Shown: one piece after another, positions 9,446 through 18,123 of the stretch
Position numbering within the stretch: the first letter of the stretch is position 1
How the letters are laid out: every line of letters starts with the position of its first letter
Source: Haloarcula sebkhae
Lineage (GTDB): Archaea > Halobacteriota > Halobacteria > Halobacteriales > Haloarculaceae
Length of the DNA stretch: 64,000 nt
Direction of reading: 5' to 3'
NCBI RefSeq assembly: GCF_014647415.1
Contig: NZ_BMPD01000003.1
Span: 248,001 to 312,000 of the forward strand
The notes under the pieces: model-generated
The model's input: only the letters and a program-made list of their open reading frames with translations
Database searches by the model: none
Told to the model about the DNA's origin: nothing
Position numbers and translations under genes: made by a program

Positions 9446-10221
9446 TACAGCTTGGAGTACTCGTCCTCACTCATCTGGGTGTACGCGTAGTAGCCGCCAC
9501 CGACCAGCAACAGGAGGACGACGAGTCCGCCGCCGACCAGCAGGAGCGTTTGCTGAGTCTGGGCGCTCTGCTGGGCCTGCTGTGCCTGATTCTCGGCCTG
9601 TCCGGCGAGATCTTGGGCGTTCTGGAAGTTCCCGTTCTCGTATGAGGAGATGGCGCTACTGACTAGCTCCTCGGCGTTTTCGTTCCCACCGGCTTCGTCG
9701 ATTGCGGCCTGCGCGTCGTCGATTGCCTGTCTCGCTGACTGGCTCTCTTCAGTGTAGTGGTGGACGGTATCGTTGCGGAACTCGTCCTCGTTGCTCCCAC
9801 TGATACGACTGAGCGAGGCGACCTGATAGTCCTGTGCCGGGTCGTACGTGTAGTTCGAGATGGCCGGCGTCGTGCCGACGAGCTCGACGCGAACCTGGTC
9901 TCCGTTATTGTCGATCTCCAGATCCTGCTCGAAGGACTGGTCGCCATAGGTTTCTTGGCTCACCTGGCTACCCGCACGTAACACGGTAACCGTCCAACTA
10001 ACCTCCTGGAGCTCGGTCGAACCAGCGAGCGTCCATTCGTTCGGCGCGTCGGTGAACGGGTCGTCGATAGTGTACGTCACCGACACCTCTTCGTCGACGG
10101 CCGTCTCGGTCGGGACTCCCTCGGCAGAGACAGAGAACGCACTCGCTGTGCCGGCGGTCGCGAGCAGCGCGACAACACAGAGGAGTGCGGCTGTCTTGTT
10201 AGAACAGCGGATCAAGTTCAT
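9445..10221 (-). CDS. Secreted membrane-anchored protein of unknown function
   Basis: 258 aa. Residues 1-28 form a Sec signal peptide ending TAGTASA; the middle (about 30-160) is a beta-rich extracellular domain, residues ~160-222 are a Gln/Ala/Glu-rich helical stalk, and ~224-246 is a C-terminal transmembrane helix followed by a short charged tail. It therefore looks like an exported protein held by its C-terminus. Its ATG lies inside the end of cetZ1 (23-nt overlap) and its stop overlaps the cofC start, so it is coupled on both sides. I do not recognise the family. Confidence 0.75.
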   Translation of the reverse strand: MNLIRCSNKTAALLCVVALLATAGTASAFSVSAEGVPTETAVDEEVSVTYTIDDPFTDAPNEWTLAGSTELQEVSWTVTVLRAGSQVSQETYGDQSFEQDLEIDNNGDQVRVELVGTTPAISNYTYDPAQDYQVASLSRISGSNEDEFRNDTVHHYTEESQSARQAIDDAQAAIDEAGGNENAEELVSSAISSYENGNFQNAQDLAGQAENQAQQAQQSAQTQQTLLLVGGGLVVLLLLVGGGYYAYTQMSEDEYSKL

Positions 10222-11380
10222 CTTCGTCGTCTTCGACCAAGTCCTCTAAGTTATCTTCGCTTTGGTTACGGATATCGTCGATGTTGTCCTGGGCCTCGAT
10301 GGCGACCTGCTGGAGTTCCTTGATGCGGGGAACGTTGTGGACGCCGGCCAGCAGGATGGACGCGGCCACTTTCGGGGCGTTGGTCGGATAGTCGCCACCG
10401 CGGACCTCCATCGAACCGGTCTGCTCCTCGAGCCACTTCCGGCCGCGCTCGATTCCCTTCCGGTTCAGGTGTTCCGGCGGCCCCGCCATCACGAGCAGGG
10501 CACGCTCTGCACCTTCAATCTCACAGGGAAGCGTCAGTCGGCCGAGTGCGGCTTTCCGGACAAGCGATGTGATACGGTTCGTCGTGTTCGCCGTGTCCAT
10601 CCCGTCGTCTGACGAGTCGTCGCCCTTGAACCGCGAGAGCAGACCGCCGCCGCCGGAGGATACCTCGACATCCTCGGAGGCGTAGCCGACGGTGGACACG
10701 CCGCCACCGTCGAGCGTGTTGATGATCTCGGAGGAGTCGACGACGCTTTCGGCGACGTTGTCGCCGGCCTCGATTTCGCCAGCCCCGAACAGCACGCCGA
10801 AGCGCCGGACGATCTCCTCGTTGATGTGGTCGTAGCCGCCCTCGACGGATTCACCGGTCTGTCGCCAGGCGTCGTTGTCGAACACCATCAGGTTGTCCAC
10901 CTCGCGCACGAACGTCTGGAACGAGCGAGCGGCGTTGAGGGTGTAGATGCCACCCTCGTCGCTGCCCGGCAGGACGCCCAGCCCGTACACCGGTTCGGTG
11001 TAGATGCGCTTGAGGTGTTTCGCGACGACCGGCGATCCGCCCGACCCCGTCCCGCCGCCGAGCCCGGCGACGATGAGGAAGGCGTCGACTTCGTGAACGG
11101 GGATGTTGTCGATCGCACCCTGCACCTCGTCGATGTCCTCTTCGGCGATCTCCGCGCCGAGTTCGTTGTCCGCACCCACGCCGTGGCCCTTGACGCGAGC
11201 CTGACCAATGAGTACTCGATTCTCTTCCGGAATGTGTTCTAGCCCAAGCAGGTCTGCTTTTGCTGTATTGACCGCAACAGCAGAGCGGACGATTCCCGAG
11301 CCGGTCTCCTTGTCGTACTCGAGGAACTTGTCCACAATTTTGCCACCGGCCTGCCCGAAGCCGATCATCGCCAGTTTCAT
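10199..11380 (-). CDS. cetZ1: Tubulin-like protein CetZ1
   Basis: FtsZ/tubulin-superfamily GTPase of the archaeal CetZ group, which controls cell shape and motility rather than division. 393 aa; the N-terminus MKLAMIGFGQAGGK and the GTP-binding T4 loop GLGGGTGSGG (106-115) are intact, and the C-terminus is acidic and ends DELDPLF. The insert SSGGGGLLSRFKGDDSSDDG near 245-260 and the overall length favour CetZ1 over the shorter paralogue at 48 kb. It heads a minus-strand run that includes the secreted protein and cofC. Confidence 0.92.
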   Translation of the reverse strand: MKLAMIGFGQAGGKIVDKFLEYDKETGSGIVRSAVAVNTAKADLLGLEHIPEENRVLIGQARVKGHGVGADNELGAEIAEEDIDEVQGAIDNIPVHEVDAFLIVAGLGGGTGSGGSPVVAKHLKRIYTEPVYGLGVLPGSDEGGIYTLNAARSFQTFVREVDNLMVFDNDAWRQTGESVEGGYDHINEEIVRRFGVLFGAGEIEAGDNVAESVVDSSEIINTLDGGGVSTVGYASEDVEVSSGGGGLLSRFKGDDSSDDGMDTANTTNRITSLVRKAALGRLTLPCEIEGAERALLVMAGPPEHLNRKGIERGRKWLEEQTGSMEVRGGDYPTNAPKVAASILLAGVHNVPRIKELQQVAIEAQDNIDDIRNQSEDNLEDLVEDDEDELDPLF

Positions 11381-11517
11381 TATATAGTTCTCCGCTTAAA
11401 GGGTCAAAGAGCGATAGCGAGTATAAGTGTTTTGCCCGGATCTCAGCCCTGAAAGCCAGGATTGAAAATCAATACTAGCTAACATAACTACATTTAGGGG
11501 GTGACTACTGCCGACAC

Positions 11518-12417
11518 TTATCCGCGGAGGTATCCGCTGAGTGTCGTTAAAGAGCCACTACTGGCGCCGAACGCGTCGATTTCGTTCGTTGCCGGAGTGT
11601 TATCGAATTTGAGTGAGCGGTACTGGTCGGCACCCATCGGGAACCCGACGCTCCCCAGAACAGAGAGACCGACCTTCGCTAGCGGCATCGGGAGCGGGAC
11701 GATGCTTACCGACGATCCCTCGGCATCGTACACCTGATTGGTCACGTCCCTGAGCGTCAGCACTTCCGGTCCACCGACCTCGTAGGTCTCGCCGACGTGC
11801 GCCGCGGATTCGATGCTATCGACGAGCATCGGCACGAGGTCACCGACCCAGATGGGCTGGAACTTCGTCTGTCTGCCGCCGCCGGGAAGCGGATACAGCG
11901 GGACGCCGGGCGCGAACATCCCCTTGAGACGCTTCGTGAACGAGACGAACTCCCCGCCCTCACCGAAGACGACCGATGGTCGGAAGATGGTCCAGTCCAG
12001 CGAAGACTCCGTAACGACCTGTTCGGCCTGGCCCTTCGACCGGATGTAATGCGTGTCGCCATTGGGGTCTGCACCCAGTGCGCTCAGCTGGACGAACCGT
12101 TCGACGCCGTGTTCCTCCGCGGCCTGCACGCTGTTTTCGGTCCCGCCGAGATGGATGCGTTCGTGCATCTTGTCCCCGCCATCCGGCTTGAACAGGGGCG
12201 ACAGTGCGACCAGGAAATACACCGCGTCCTGATCTTCGAACGCCCCCTCGATGCTTCCGTAGTCTGTGACATCTCCGGCGACGGTTTCGACGCTGTCTGG
12301 TAGCGTCGCGTCCTCCGGTGATCGGGACAGCGCAGTGACGGTGTGTCCTCGCTCATCGAGTTCGCGGCACAGGTGTTGTCCGATGAAGCCAGTCCCGCCG
12401 ACGACAAGTACATCCAT
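11518..12417 (-). CDS. NDUFA9-like NAD(P)-binding reductase
   Basis: Atypical short-chain dehydrogenase of 299 aa. The Rossmann motif GGTGFIG (7-13) starts the protein, and the Tyr-x3-Lys pair is visible as YIRSKGQAE, followed by DWTIFRPSVVFG. The family resembles the complex I NDUFA9 subunit and NmrA-like proteins; the substrate cannot be told. It stands alone between cetZ1 and tmk, with 140-bp gaps on both sides. Confidence 0.8.
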   Translation of the reverse strand: MDVLVVGGTGFIGQHLCRELDERGHTVTALSRSPEDATLPDSVETVAGDVTDYGSIEGAFEDQDAVYFLVALSPLFKPDGGDKMHERIHLGGTENSVQAAEEHGVERFVQLSALGADPNGDTHYIRSKGQAEQVVTESSLDWTIFRPSVVFGEGGEFVSFTKRLKGMFAPGVPLYPLPGGGRQTKFQPIWVGDLVPMLVDSIESAAHVGETYEVGGPEVLTLRDVTNQVYDAEGSSVSIVPLPMPLAKVGLSVLGSVGFPMGADQYRSLKFDNTPATNEIDAFGASSGSLTTLSGYLRG

Positions 12418-12557
12418 AGGCTCCAGTACGGTCGGTAGAACCGTAAAGGTGGGCGTATTTCTTTGCCCGACCGGCCCGCAGTCCGGTCACTTGTGTCAGT
12501 CTACATATGAACCGACCAGGTCGGGGCGCTTACATCCCCCCACACAGATTGTGAGGT

Positions 12558-13145
12558 ATGCTCGTCACGCTCGAAGGACTGGACGGGAGCGGCAAGACGA
12601 CCGTGTGGGAACGGCTCCGGAGCGACGACACGGTCCCAGACGACGCCGTCTTCACGCGCGAACCGACCGACACCTGGTACGGGGACGCCGTCCAGCGCTC
12701 CATCGACGACGACGACGCGGACTCGCTGGCCGAACTGTTCCTCTACACGGCCGACCACGCCGCGCATCTCTCGAACACGGTCCGACCGGCACTCGGCGAG
12801 GATAGGCTCGTCGTCTCCGACCGCTACAGCGACTCGCGGTACGCCTATCAGGGTGCGACACTCGAAGCGGCCGGGACGTTCGACGACCCGCTGTCGTACG
12901 TCCGGGAAGTTCACGCCCCGTGGACCCGTCCGCCGGACCGGACCGTGTATCTCGATCTCGATCCCGAAACCGCCGCACGGCGAAGCGGCGCGACGAACAA
13001 GTTCGAAACTGCTGACTATCTTTCAACGGTTCGGGACAACTACGAGCGACTCATTGACACCGACCCGGAGCGGTTCGTACGAGTCGACGCGACCGCCGAC
13101 CCGGACACCGTGTACGAACGCGTCCGAGCGGCGATTCTCGATTAG
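12558..13145 (+). CDS. tmk: Thymidylate kinase
   Basis: Phosphorylates dTMP to dTDP. P-loop [10 protein letters not shown] at 6-15, the DR motif in [16 protein letters not shown], and [12 protein letters not shown] before the lid. 195 aa, normal length; the leaderless-looking ATG is at 12558. Its stop overlaps by 4 bp the end of a convergent small membrane protein. Confidence 0.92.
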   Translation: MLVTLEGLDGSGKTTVWERLRSDDTVPDDAVFTREPTDTWYGDAVQRSIDDDDADSLAELFLYTADHAAHLSNTVRPALGEDRLVVSDRYSDSRYAYQGATLEAAGTFDDPLSYVREVHAPWTRPPDRTVYLDLDPETAARRSGATNKFETADYLSTVRDNYERLIDTDPERFVRVDATADPDTVYERVRAAILD

Positions 13146-13462
13146 TCCATCGACGCCGGCAGTTCGACCTCGTCGGGGGCAGGCATCCAGAAGTAGTCGA
13201 ACGTCATCCCGGTAGCGAGTGGAACAACGACAGTCACGAGCAGCACGGCTGTCGTGGACCCGAGGTCCGGGCCGAGACTGAACACACCACTCAACACCAG
13301 CAGGATGACGACCATGACGACCGGACAGAGGAGCAGCGAGTAAACGAAGCTTCCCCACCGCGTGTGCAAGCGGACGCGAAAAAAGCGCGTCATGAGCGCC
13401 GTCACAGCACTGTTGACCAGCACGATGACGAGCAGGCCGATAATACCGGCGACACTGACCAT
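13142..13462 (-). CDS. Small integral membrane protein
   Basis: 106 aa from ATG at 13462 with three hydrophobic segments (about 4-24, 40-62 and 68-86), the first two joined by an Arg-rich cytoplasmic-looking loop ([12 protein letters not shown]). The tail is short and acidic. I do not recognise the family. A longer upstream frame exists but would run through the RAM-protein gene, so the internal ATG is the sensible start. Confidence 0.7.
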   Translation of the reverse strand: MVSVAGIIGLLVIVLVNSAVTALMTRFFRVRLHTRWGSFVYSLLLCPVVMVVILLVLSGVFSLGPDLGSTTAVLLVTVVVPLATGMTFDYFWMPAPDEVELPASMD

Positions 13463-13514
13463 GTTCGCCGTAGGGCGGCAAGTCCCTTTGCGGTGTCGGA
13501 ACAGCGCGGGGCGC

Positions 13515-13745
13515 TCACTCCAAACAGATGTACGTGCGCGTGTCGTCGACGCCGTTGAGATCCCGGACGTGGCCCGAGACCGACTGCATGATATCGTACA
13601 CCTCCGTGCCCGTTGCTTCGGCGATAATGTCGTACTGTCCGGCGACGATATGTGCCTCGGTGATGCCTTCAGCGTCGCGAACTGCCGCAAGGAGTTCTTC
13701 GGATTTGCCGGCAGCCGTCTTGACCATAATGAACGCGCTGACCAT
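13515..13745 (-). CDS. Stand-alone Lrp/AsnC ligand-binding (RAM) protein
   Basis: 76 aa, consisting only of the RAM/ACT-like effector domain of Lrp/AsnC regulators (MVKTAAGKSEELLAAV, EAHIVAGQYDIIAE, GVDDTRTYICLE), with no DNA-binding part. Such small Lrp-like proteins oligomerise and bind small ligands. It is divergent from the trkA-like gene and has a paralogue just after it, with the motif EAHIVAG shared exactly. A role in sensing for the K+ system is inference from this context. Confidence 0.85.
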   Translation of the reverse strand: MVSAFIMVKTAAGKSEELLAAVRDAEGITEAHIVAGQYDIIAEATGTEVYDIMQSVSGHVRDLNGVDDTRTYICLE

Positions 13746-13885
13746 ATTGTGGTGTGTTGTGTCATGGCACGAAAAAGGTTCCGTCAGAGAAAAACAATGG
13801 CTTTGTTGTTTGATATCGTGGTTAAGGCGTCTGGTGGTTCCACCGGGTGGGTACTTTTATTCACCCCCGTCCCATAGGAGAGTGT

Positions 13886-14572
13886 ATGCGATTCGTTATC
13901 GTGGGTGCAGGTCGTGTCGGACTGCGGACGGCTCGCGTCCTGCAAGAGAGTGGCCACGAAGTTGTCCTCATCGAGCGCGATGAGAACGCAGTTGAGCGCG
14001 CACGAACGGCTGGCTTCGAGGTGATCGCGGGCGACGGCGCTATCGAGGAGACGCTCGGCAACGCCGATCTCGAAGCTGCCGACGCGCTCGGCGCGCTCAC
14101 CGGCGACCTGAACGACAACTTCGTCGCCTGTATGATCGCCAAGGAACACGGCTGTCGAACCGTTATGCGTATCGACGAGGACTACCGCGAGGAGATTTAC
14201 CGACGCTACGCCTCCGACGTTGACGAGATTATCTACCCCGAACGGCTGGGCGCTATCGCCGCCAAGAACGCGTTGCTGGGCGGGAACATCCGCGCAGTCG
14301 CTGACATCGCACAGAACCTCCAGCTCGTGGAGTTCACGATCCAGCGGCAGTCGCCGATGGAAGGGTACACGCTGTCCGAACTGGAGCTTCCGTCGGACTC
14401 TCGGCTGATGGCTCACGGGAAAGGCGAGGCCCCGCTTGCCATCCCGAATCCGGACGAAACGCTGGAGGCCGGTGACCGAGTCGTGATACTGGCCGACTTC
14501 GAGACGCTCTCGGATGTCCGAAGCATTGTCGTTGGCGAATCAGAGCCCGCAACCGCGCTCGGAGGTGCCTGA
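13886..14572 (+). CDS. TrkA-type K+ uptake regulator (RCK_N-RCK_C)
   Basis: 228 aa soluble protein. Residues 1-~120 form a Rossmann RCK_N domain with GAGRVG (7-12) and the acidic strand end LIERD for NAD(H); residues ~140-220 form the RCK_C domain (SPMEGYTLSELELPSDSRL, GDRVVILADFETL). It would gate a Trk-type channel, but no channel gene is in the window. Start is ATG 13886, after GGAGAG. It is two bases upstream of a RAM-only protein gene and divergent from another, so the three probably share regulation. Confidence 0.88.
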   Translation: MRFVIVGAGRVGLRTARVLQESGHEVVLIERDENAVERARTAGFEVIAGDGAIEETLGNADLEAADALGALTGDLNDNFVACMIAKEHGCRTVMRIDEDYREEIYRRYASDVDEIIYPERLGAIAAKNALLGGNIRAVADIAQNLQLVEFTIQRQSPMEGYTLSELELPSDSRLMAHGKGEAPLAIPNPDETLEAGDRVVILADFETLSDVRSIVVGESEPATALGGA

Positions 14573-14574
14573 AT

Positions 14575-14805
14575 ATGGTCGTTGCCTACGTGATGGTCAA
14601 AGCCCACACCGGTGACGCGGACCGTCTGAAAGACGACATCGAAGCCGTCGACGGCGTTGTCGAGGCCCACATCGTCGCCGGTGACGTCGACTTTATCGCA
14701 AAAGTAAACGTGGAGACGCCCGCCGAAGTCAAGGACGTCGCAGCGACACATATCCAGGAAATCCAGGGCGTCGAAACGACACAGACCTATATCGCGATGG
14801 ATTGA
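14575..14805 (+). CDS. Second stand-alone Lrp/AsnC RAM protein
   Basis: 76 aa RAM-only protein, paralogue of the one at 13.6 kb (shared M-V-x-A-x-x-MVK start, EAHIVAG core, GV-x-x-T-x-TYI end). Its ATG follows the TrkA-like stop by two bases, so it is in the same operon. No helix-turn-helix. Role as a ligand-sensing partner of the RCK protein is an inference from gene order only. Confidence 0.85.
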   Translation: MVVAYVMVKAHTGDADRLKDDIEAVDGVVEAHIVAGDVDFIAKVNVETPAEVKDVAATHIQEIQGVETTQTYIAMD

Positions 14806-14846
14806 GACGGAGCGCTCTCTCTGTTTCCGTGCCTGGAACCGTACAG

Positions 14847-15359
14847 CTACAGCGGCGTCCCGCCACGAGAGCCCTCGCTCCCGCCGGTACTCGCAGAGTT
14901 GAGTAAGTCAGCCACGACGCCGACGTAGTCGTAGCCGGGAATGACGCCCTCCACGTACGTCCCCTCGACGTACTCGACGAAGGTCTTGGCGACGTCCGCG
15001 GCCTGCCGTTCGCCACCCATCGTGTACTCGAAGGTGACCACGACCTGCTCGCCGTCTTCGACGACGCTGTAATCGTCCAGTTCGACGGCAGTTCGGGTCG
15101 CTTTCGGCGCGTCTTCCAGCCGCCGCTCCAGCGTCTCAAGCCAGCCATCGATGACGGCGTCACCGACCTCGTCGCTTGTCGCGGCCTGTAGCGACGGTGC
15201 TCTGACCGTCACCTCGTAGTTTGTCCGCCACTCCTCGCCCTCGGTCGCAGTCACGCGGCCGTCGAAGTTCGTCGTCTCGACAGCATAGCTATCTCCGGCT
15301 GGGACGAGCGCATCGTGTCGGCCGAACGCTTCGGCAACGTCGTCTGGCACATCAGTCAT
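14847..15359 (-). CDS. Haloarchaeal conserved protein (DUF5813-like)
   Basis: 170 aa soluble acidic protein with alternating strands (YAVETTNFDGRVTATE, EEWRTNYEVTVRAPSL, DDYSVVEDGEQVVVTFEYTM) and two long helices. Function unknown; I associate it with the DUF5813 family from memory, so the label is tentative. ATG 15359 (MTDVPDDVAEAF) is chosen over one six codons upstream. Confidence 0.65.
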   Translation of the reverse strand: MTDVPDDVAEAFGRHDALVPAGDSYAVETTNFDGRVTATEGEEWRTNYEVTVRAPSLQAATSDEVGDAVIDGWLETLERRLEDAPKATRTAVELDDYSVVEDGEQVVVTFEYTMGGERQAADVAKTFVEYVEGTYVEGVIPGYDYVGVVADLLNSASTGGSEGSRGGTPL

Positions 15360-15466
15360 TACGCCAGCATAGGCCACAGACGTGCAAAAACGCGTCGTGT
15401 CCGGACACTCTCTGTCGTGTCGCTACCGCACCCGAATCTGTCACCTACACAAGCTATGCCATATCT

Positions 15467-15495
15467 GAGACACGCCGGACCACCGTGCGTGTCTC
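15467..15495. other. Strong hairpin beyond tRNA-Leu
   Basis: A perfect 9-bp stem (GAGACACGC with GCGTGTCTC) around an 11-nt loop, in the 252-nt gene-free gap between the DUF5813-like gene and the tRNA-Leu 3' end. I see no coding frame in the gap. It may be a terminator or part of a small RNA. Confidence 0.4.
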
Positions 15496-15611
15496 CAGTG
15501 AGCGATCAGCGTTGCATCTTGTGACCGTTTGCGGCGAACTGCTTCTGAGTTCTGCTGGACGGTGGGTCGCACCACGCTTGCACTGCTCTTCGTGTCCACT
15601 TGTCGCAGAAT

Positions 15612-15695
15612 GCGAGGGATGGGATTCGAACCCACGGACCCCTACGGGAGCGGGTCTTAAGCCCACCGCCTTTGGCCAAGCTCGGCTACCCTCGC
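15612..15695 (-). tRNA. tRNA-Leu (UAA)
   Basis: Minus strand, 84 nt. Acceptor GCGAGGG pairs with CCCTCGC; the D arm is TAGCCGAGC...; the anticodon loop CTTAAGA gives UAA; a long variable arm (CTCCCGTAGGGGTC) marks a class II tRNA; the T arm contains GGTTCGAATCC. No intron. The CCA end is not encoded. Confidence 0.96.
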
Positions 15696-15823
15696 GCAGA
15701 TTGAACTCTGCGGGGGCTAGTGAATGGTCCTTTCGGTCTTGGACTGCGAGGTGGGCACTCCTGCTTCATCACAGCCACGTCGGCAGCGAACGATTCAGCT
15801 GTCACTACCTCCGATGCCGATCC

Positions 15824-16348
15824 CTATTCCTCAACTGGGAGTCTATCGATCGGAAGGAACTTCGTTCGGTCCGCGTGGTCGAACGTTGCGACCGGTGTCC
15901 CGTCCAGTTTCCTGAGCAACGTCTGGAACGTCGCACCGTCGTTCGCAGCGGTAACTGCGTTTCCGGCGTCTCGGAGTTCGTACGCGCCAGCGATGAACAG
16001 CGACGCGGCGTCCGGGTCGAAGTACTCGACGGCCAGAAACACCTGTTCTCCGACTGTCCGCCGGTACACGTCGTACGCTTCGAGGGGATTCGATTCGACC
16101 AGCCGCGTCACGTCCTCGGACTTGTTGCCCGGAATGACGAACACGAGTTCGAGTCCGTCACCGCCGTCGACTGTCTGCAGGCCCGCATCCCCGGCTGGGA
16201 CGACGACGGCCTCACGGCCGTTAGAACGCCGCTGGTCAGCCAGTGCCTGTGTCTCTTCTAACGTCTGTTTCCACGATGCCTTGCGGTCGTCCGAACCGGC
16301 GGCAAGCCGTTCGATGTCGTCCGTCCCCTCGCCACCTGTCTTTACCAT
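15824..16348 (-). CDS. Conserved haloarchaeal protein of unknown function
   Basis: 174 aa, soluble, acidic. A helical N-terminus (ASWKQTLEETQALADQRRSNG) is followed by beta-rich parts (EAVVVPAGDAGL, LELVFVIPGN, EQVFLAVEYFDPDA). No known motif, signal or membrane segment. It lies 38 nt after the small membrane gene that ends the peptide transporter operon and may be read from it. Confidence 0.65.
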   Translation of the reverse strand: MVKTGGEGTDDIERLAAGSDDRKASWKQTLEETQALADQRRSNGREAVVVPAGDAGLQTVDGGDGLELVFVIPGNKSEDVTRLVESNPLEAYDVYRRTVGEQVFLAVEYFDPDAASLFIAGAYELRDAGNAVTAANDGATFQTLLRKLDGTPVATFDHADRTKFLPIDRLPVEE

Positions 16349-16385
16349 ACCCTGTCGTTACGCCCGCGGGAGGTAAATGGTGGTG

Positions 16386-16793
16386 TCACTGGACGCCGAA
16401 GACGACCTCCATGCTCAGGGAGAGCCCGAGGACGAACAGACTCGCAACGAAGAGCTTCACCGGCGGCGAGAGTCGATCTTCGGGCGGGGCGAGCGTATCG
16501 AGCGGCGGGGCGACACGGGCCAGCGCTGACTCGAACGGCGTCCGCTCGCGTGCTGACACGCCGAACGACACGTCGGACCCGTCTGGCTCGTCGGAATCGA
16601 TAGAGGGCGCACGCCACAGCGTGACCGAGGCGTAGCCGAACAGCGCGAACCCGATAAAAAACAGGACGAACTTCACTGTCACCCAGCCACCGCCACGGAG
16701 CGGCGAGAGCACGCCGCCCATAAGCGTAGCTGTGAGCGTTACACCGAGGGCGTACCACAGCAGATCGAGTACCTTTCCCGCCAGGTTATCCAT
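16386..16793 (-). CDS. Small membrane protein at the end of the peptide transporter operon
   Basis: 135 aa with hydrophobic segments at about 8-30, 38-55 and 111-130 and an acidic soluble loop between. ATG at 16793 lies inside the end of the upstream ATPase gene (8-nt overlap), which sets the start and implies translational coupling. No family recognised; it could be an accessory part of the transporter or simply share its transcript. Confidence 0.7.
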   Translation of the reverse strand: MDNLAGKVLDLLWYALGVTLTATLMGGVLSPLRGGGWVTVKFVLFFIGFALFGYASVTLWRAPSIDSDEPDGSDVSFGVSARERTPFESALARVAPPLDTLAPPEDRLSPPVKLFVASLFVLGLSLSMEVVFGVQ

Positions 16794-18123
16794 CGTGCGT
16801 GTCGTAGCCACGTTGGCGGAGTTCGTCGCCAGGGGAGACGTGCTCCTGTGCATGCCGGTGACAGAAGCTCATCTGCCTGTCGTCGACATCGTAGTACTGC
16901 GGCGTTTCGGTGTCACACTGACTGCCGAACACTTCTCTGAGGTAGGCACGAGCGGCGTCGGGGTCGCCATCACTGAGATACGTCGCCGCCTGCTCGACGT
17001 GCTCCTGTACGTCTGGCGGAAGGGTCACGTCGTCGAACTCCTCTTCGACGATCTCCTCGCTGTCGGCCAGCGCGGTGTCGAACCCGAGCCGCTCCTTGAG
17101 CCGCTCACCGACCGACTGCTCCGCGCGGGACCGCTCGCGAATGACGTCACGGAACTCTCGGATCCGGTCCCACACCGCATCGCTAGCGTCTATGTCCTCT
17201 GGCCGAATCCGGACGGGACACCGCGTTGCGAAGGGACATCCTTCCGGCGGGTCCCGCGGACTCGGTGGTGATCCTGGCAGGGTAATCCGGTCCACCTGAA
17301 CCGTGGGGTCTGGTTCCGGAATCGCCGACAGCAATGCGCGCGTGTAGGGGTTCTCCGGGCTTTGGAACAGCTGTTCCGTCGGCCCGACCTCCATGAGGTT
17401 CCCGAGATACATCACCCCGACGCGGTCACAGATGTGCCGAACCACGCTCAGGTCGTGCGCGATGAAGAGATACGTGAGGCCGAACTCCTCTTGCAGTTCC
17501 TCTAGCAGATTGAGTATCTGGGCCTGAACGGACACGTCGAGTGCCGAAACGGGCTCGTCGAGGACGACGAACTCCGGTTCGAGTGCGAGTGCGCGAGCAA
17601 TGCCGATTCGCTGTCGCTGTCCGCCGGAGAACTGGTGGGGATACCGGTAGTAGTGCTCCGGCATGAGCCCGACCTGGTCGAGCAGTGTCCGCACCTTCTC
17701 CCGGCGCTCGCGGGCCGTGCCCTGTTCGTGAACGTCCAGCGGTTCGCGGATGATCTCGCCGACAGTCATCCGGTCGTTGAGGCTCGACTCGGGGTCCTGA
17801 AACACCATCTGAGCGTTGCGGCGCCACTCCTTGAGGTCGCCGCCGCTGAGTTCGGTTATATCCGTTCCATCGAAGGAGACCGCCCCGGACGTGGCCGTCT
17901 CCAGTTGGATGAGCGTCCGACCGAGAGTCGTCTTGCCACAGCCGGATTCACCGACCAGTCCGAACGTCTCGCCGCGTGCAATCTCGAAGTTCACGCCGTC
18001 GACGGCTTTTACGGGATCGCTTCCAAGCAGCCCGCCGTCTTCGTAGTACGTCTTCAGATCCTGCACATCGACCAACGTCTCGCCGGTCTGGTGGGACACA
18101 GTATCGACGACTGATTCACTCAT
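16786..18123 (-). CDS. Oligopeptide ABC transporter ATPase, DppF/OppF type
   Basis: 445 aa. Walker [10 protein letters not shown] (58-66), Q-loop QMVFQD, signature FSGGQRQR (165-172), Walker B FVVLDE (185-190), then the oligo-HPY region. The family's C-terminal cysteines, which can hold a [4Fe-4S] cluster, are C296, C302, C403 and C421: the two pairs are split by about 100 residues of charged helical sequence ([17 protein letters not shown]... and a TPR-like [19 protein letters not shown]), unlike its partner. ATG 18123 overlaps the partner stop by 8 nt; an ORF extension upstream is not needed. Confidence 0.88.
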   Translation of the reverse strand: MSESVVDTVSHQTGETLVDVQDLKTYYEDGGLLGSDPVKAVDGVNFEIARGETFGLVGESGCGKTTLGRTLIQLETATSGAVSFDGTDITELSGGDLKEWRRNAQMVFQDPESSLNDRMTVGEIIREPLDVHEQGTARERREKVRTLLDQVGLMPEHYYRYPHQFSGGQRQRIGIARALALEPEFVVLDEPVSALDVSVQAQILNLLEELQEEFGLTYLFIAHDLSVVRHICDRVGVMYLGNLMEVGPTEQLFQSPENPYTRALLSAIPEPDPTVQVDRITLPGSPPSPRDPPEGCPFATRCPVRIRPEDIDASDAVWDRIREFRDVIRERSRAEQSVGERLKERLGFDTALADSEEIVEEEFDDVTLPPDVQEHVEQAATYLSDGDPDAARAYLREVFGSQCDTETPQYYDVDDRQMSFCHRHAQEHVSPGDELRQRGYDTHDG

